Below, in pieces: positions 63,525 to 64,000 of a stretch of 64,000 nt of DNA. Within the stretch, counting starts at the first letter, position 1, and each line of letters begins with the position of its first letter. Both the position numbers and the translations under genes were made by a program. Source of the stretch: Seohaeicola zhoushanensis (lineage in GTDB: Bacteria > Pseudomonadota > Alphaproteobacteria > Rhodobacterales > Rhodobacteraceae); NCBI RefSeq assembly GCF_014656415.1, contig NZ_BNCJ01000006.1, forward strand, positions 124,001-188,000, given 5' to 3'. Below the pieces are notes generated by a model, which was not told the origin of the DNA, made no database searches, and saw only the letters and a program-made list of their open reading frames with translations.

Positions 63525-64000
63525 GGCCGGGCCAGGGCAAGGGGCTGCTCGCCTATGCGATCGCCTACATGGTCTTCCTCTATGCCCCGGTCTTCCTGCT
63601 GCCGCTCTTCGCCTTCAACGACGCCACCATCATCGCCTTCCCGCTCTCGGGCTTCACCACCGAATGGTTCCGCGTGCTCTGGCAGACCGAGGCGCTGCAC
63701 GAGGCGGTCGAGAACAGCCTGATCGTCGGCCTCTCTACCGCGTTTCTCGCCACCCTGCTCGGCGCCTGCGCCGCCCGCGCCATCGCCCGCTACCGCTTTC
63801 CGGCCAAGCGCGGCATCGTCGGCTTCATCATGCTGCCGCTGGTGCTGCCCGAGATCATCGTCGCCGTGGCCCTGCTGGTGCTGCTGGTGCAACTGGGGCT
63901 GAAGCTCTCGCTCTGGACAGTGATCTTCGGCCATGTGCTGGTCTGCACCCCCTTCTCCATCGCCATCCTGAACTCGGCCTTCCAGGGCCTCGACCGGAGC
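63521..64000 (+). CDS. ABC transporter permease (PotC-type), N-terminal part
   Basis: The first 160 residues of a second permease, cut by the window edge. The membrane segments AYMVFLYAPVFLLPLFAFN, LIVGLSTAFLATLLGACAA and FIMLPLVLPEIIVAVALLVLL match PotC-type permeases. The ATG overlaps the stop of the first permease. The binding protein and ATPase of the system are expected just outside the window. Heteromeric pairs of this kind import polyamines or small cations. Confidence 0.9.
   Translation, partial: MRPGQGKGLLAYAIAYMVFLYAPVFLLPLFAFNDATIIAFPLSGFTTEWFRVLWQTEALHEAVENSLIVGLSTAFLATLLGACAARAIARYRFPAKRGIVGFIMLPLVLPEIIVAVALLVLLVQLGLKLSLWTVIFGHVLVCTPFSIAILNSAFQGLDRS

Overview
This 64 kb window is very GC-rich bacterial chromosome, and its gene content points to an alphaproteobacterium of the Rhodobacteraceae (Roseobacter/Paracoccus-type). 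The evidence is a class II (B12-dependent) ribonucleotide reductase nrdJ, a twin-arginine PhoX phosphatase beside pstSCAB-phoU-phoB, a VPLPA-CTERM surface protein, a two-domain cold-shock protein followed by a DUF192 gene, a ppiD-trpE pair, and lon followed by an HU gene and tRNA-Val. I see no transposase, integrase, phage gene, CRISPR array or plasmid gene, so this looks like core chromosome with a few accessory loci.

Layout. 0-5 kb: start of ileS, queF (queuosine), a tandem palindromic intergenic repeat, a ycjX-GNAT-ycjF stress-type operon, and truA. 5-12 kb: psuK-psuG (pseudouridine breakdown), a DUF502 membrane protein, and a cysS-cimA operon ending in a squalene-synthase-fold protein that resembles a complex I assembly factor. 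12-17 kb: an MmcQ/YjbR protein, an aminotransferase, a TPM-domain membrane protein, an MttB-family methyltransferase without pyrrolysine, and a small RTX protein. 17-22 kb: nrdJ with candidate NrdR boxes, and tRNA-Pro. 22-30 kb: DUF192, cold-shock protein, pdxH, fabI, gpt, an aminotransferase, ppiD, trpE and a small zinc-ribbon protein. 30-40 kb: a second RTX protein, then the phosphate-starvation module phoX / pstSCAB-phoU-phoB with two clear Pho boxes but no phoR. 40-47 kb: a three-gene cluster (transglutaminase-like; permuted ATP-grasp plus alpha-E; transglutaminase plus DUF2126) that predicts an uncharacterised peptide or amide ligation system. 47-51 kb: two tRNA-Val genes, a histidine phosphatase, HU, and lon with a sigma-32-like promoter. 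51-58 kb: the VPLPA-CTERM protein, tgt, a DUF892 ferritin-like protein, a stomatin/NfeD pair, a DUF2182/DUF1326 pair, a SufT-type gene and an IscA-type gene. 58-64 kb: a secreted DUF4329 protein, an alpha-methylacyl-CoA racemase-like protein, an Ldh-family dehydrogenase, then a Rieske oxygenase followed by two ABC permeases, with a BetI-like palindrome in front.

The most interesting parts are the three-gene ligase/transglutaminase cluster (40.2-46.8 kb) and the Rieske oxygenase-transporter operon (61.4-64 kb). The Rieske protein has Glu rather than Asp at the bridging position, as carnitine monooxygenase does, and its promoter carries a BetI-type operator, which together suggest oxidation of a quaternary amine. 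Next come the regulatory DNA around nrdJ, pstS, phoX and lon, and the dispersed hairpin-type intergenic repeats. Function calls rest on recognising motifs by eye; no database search was run.
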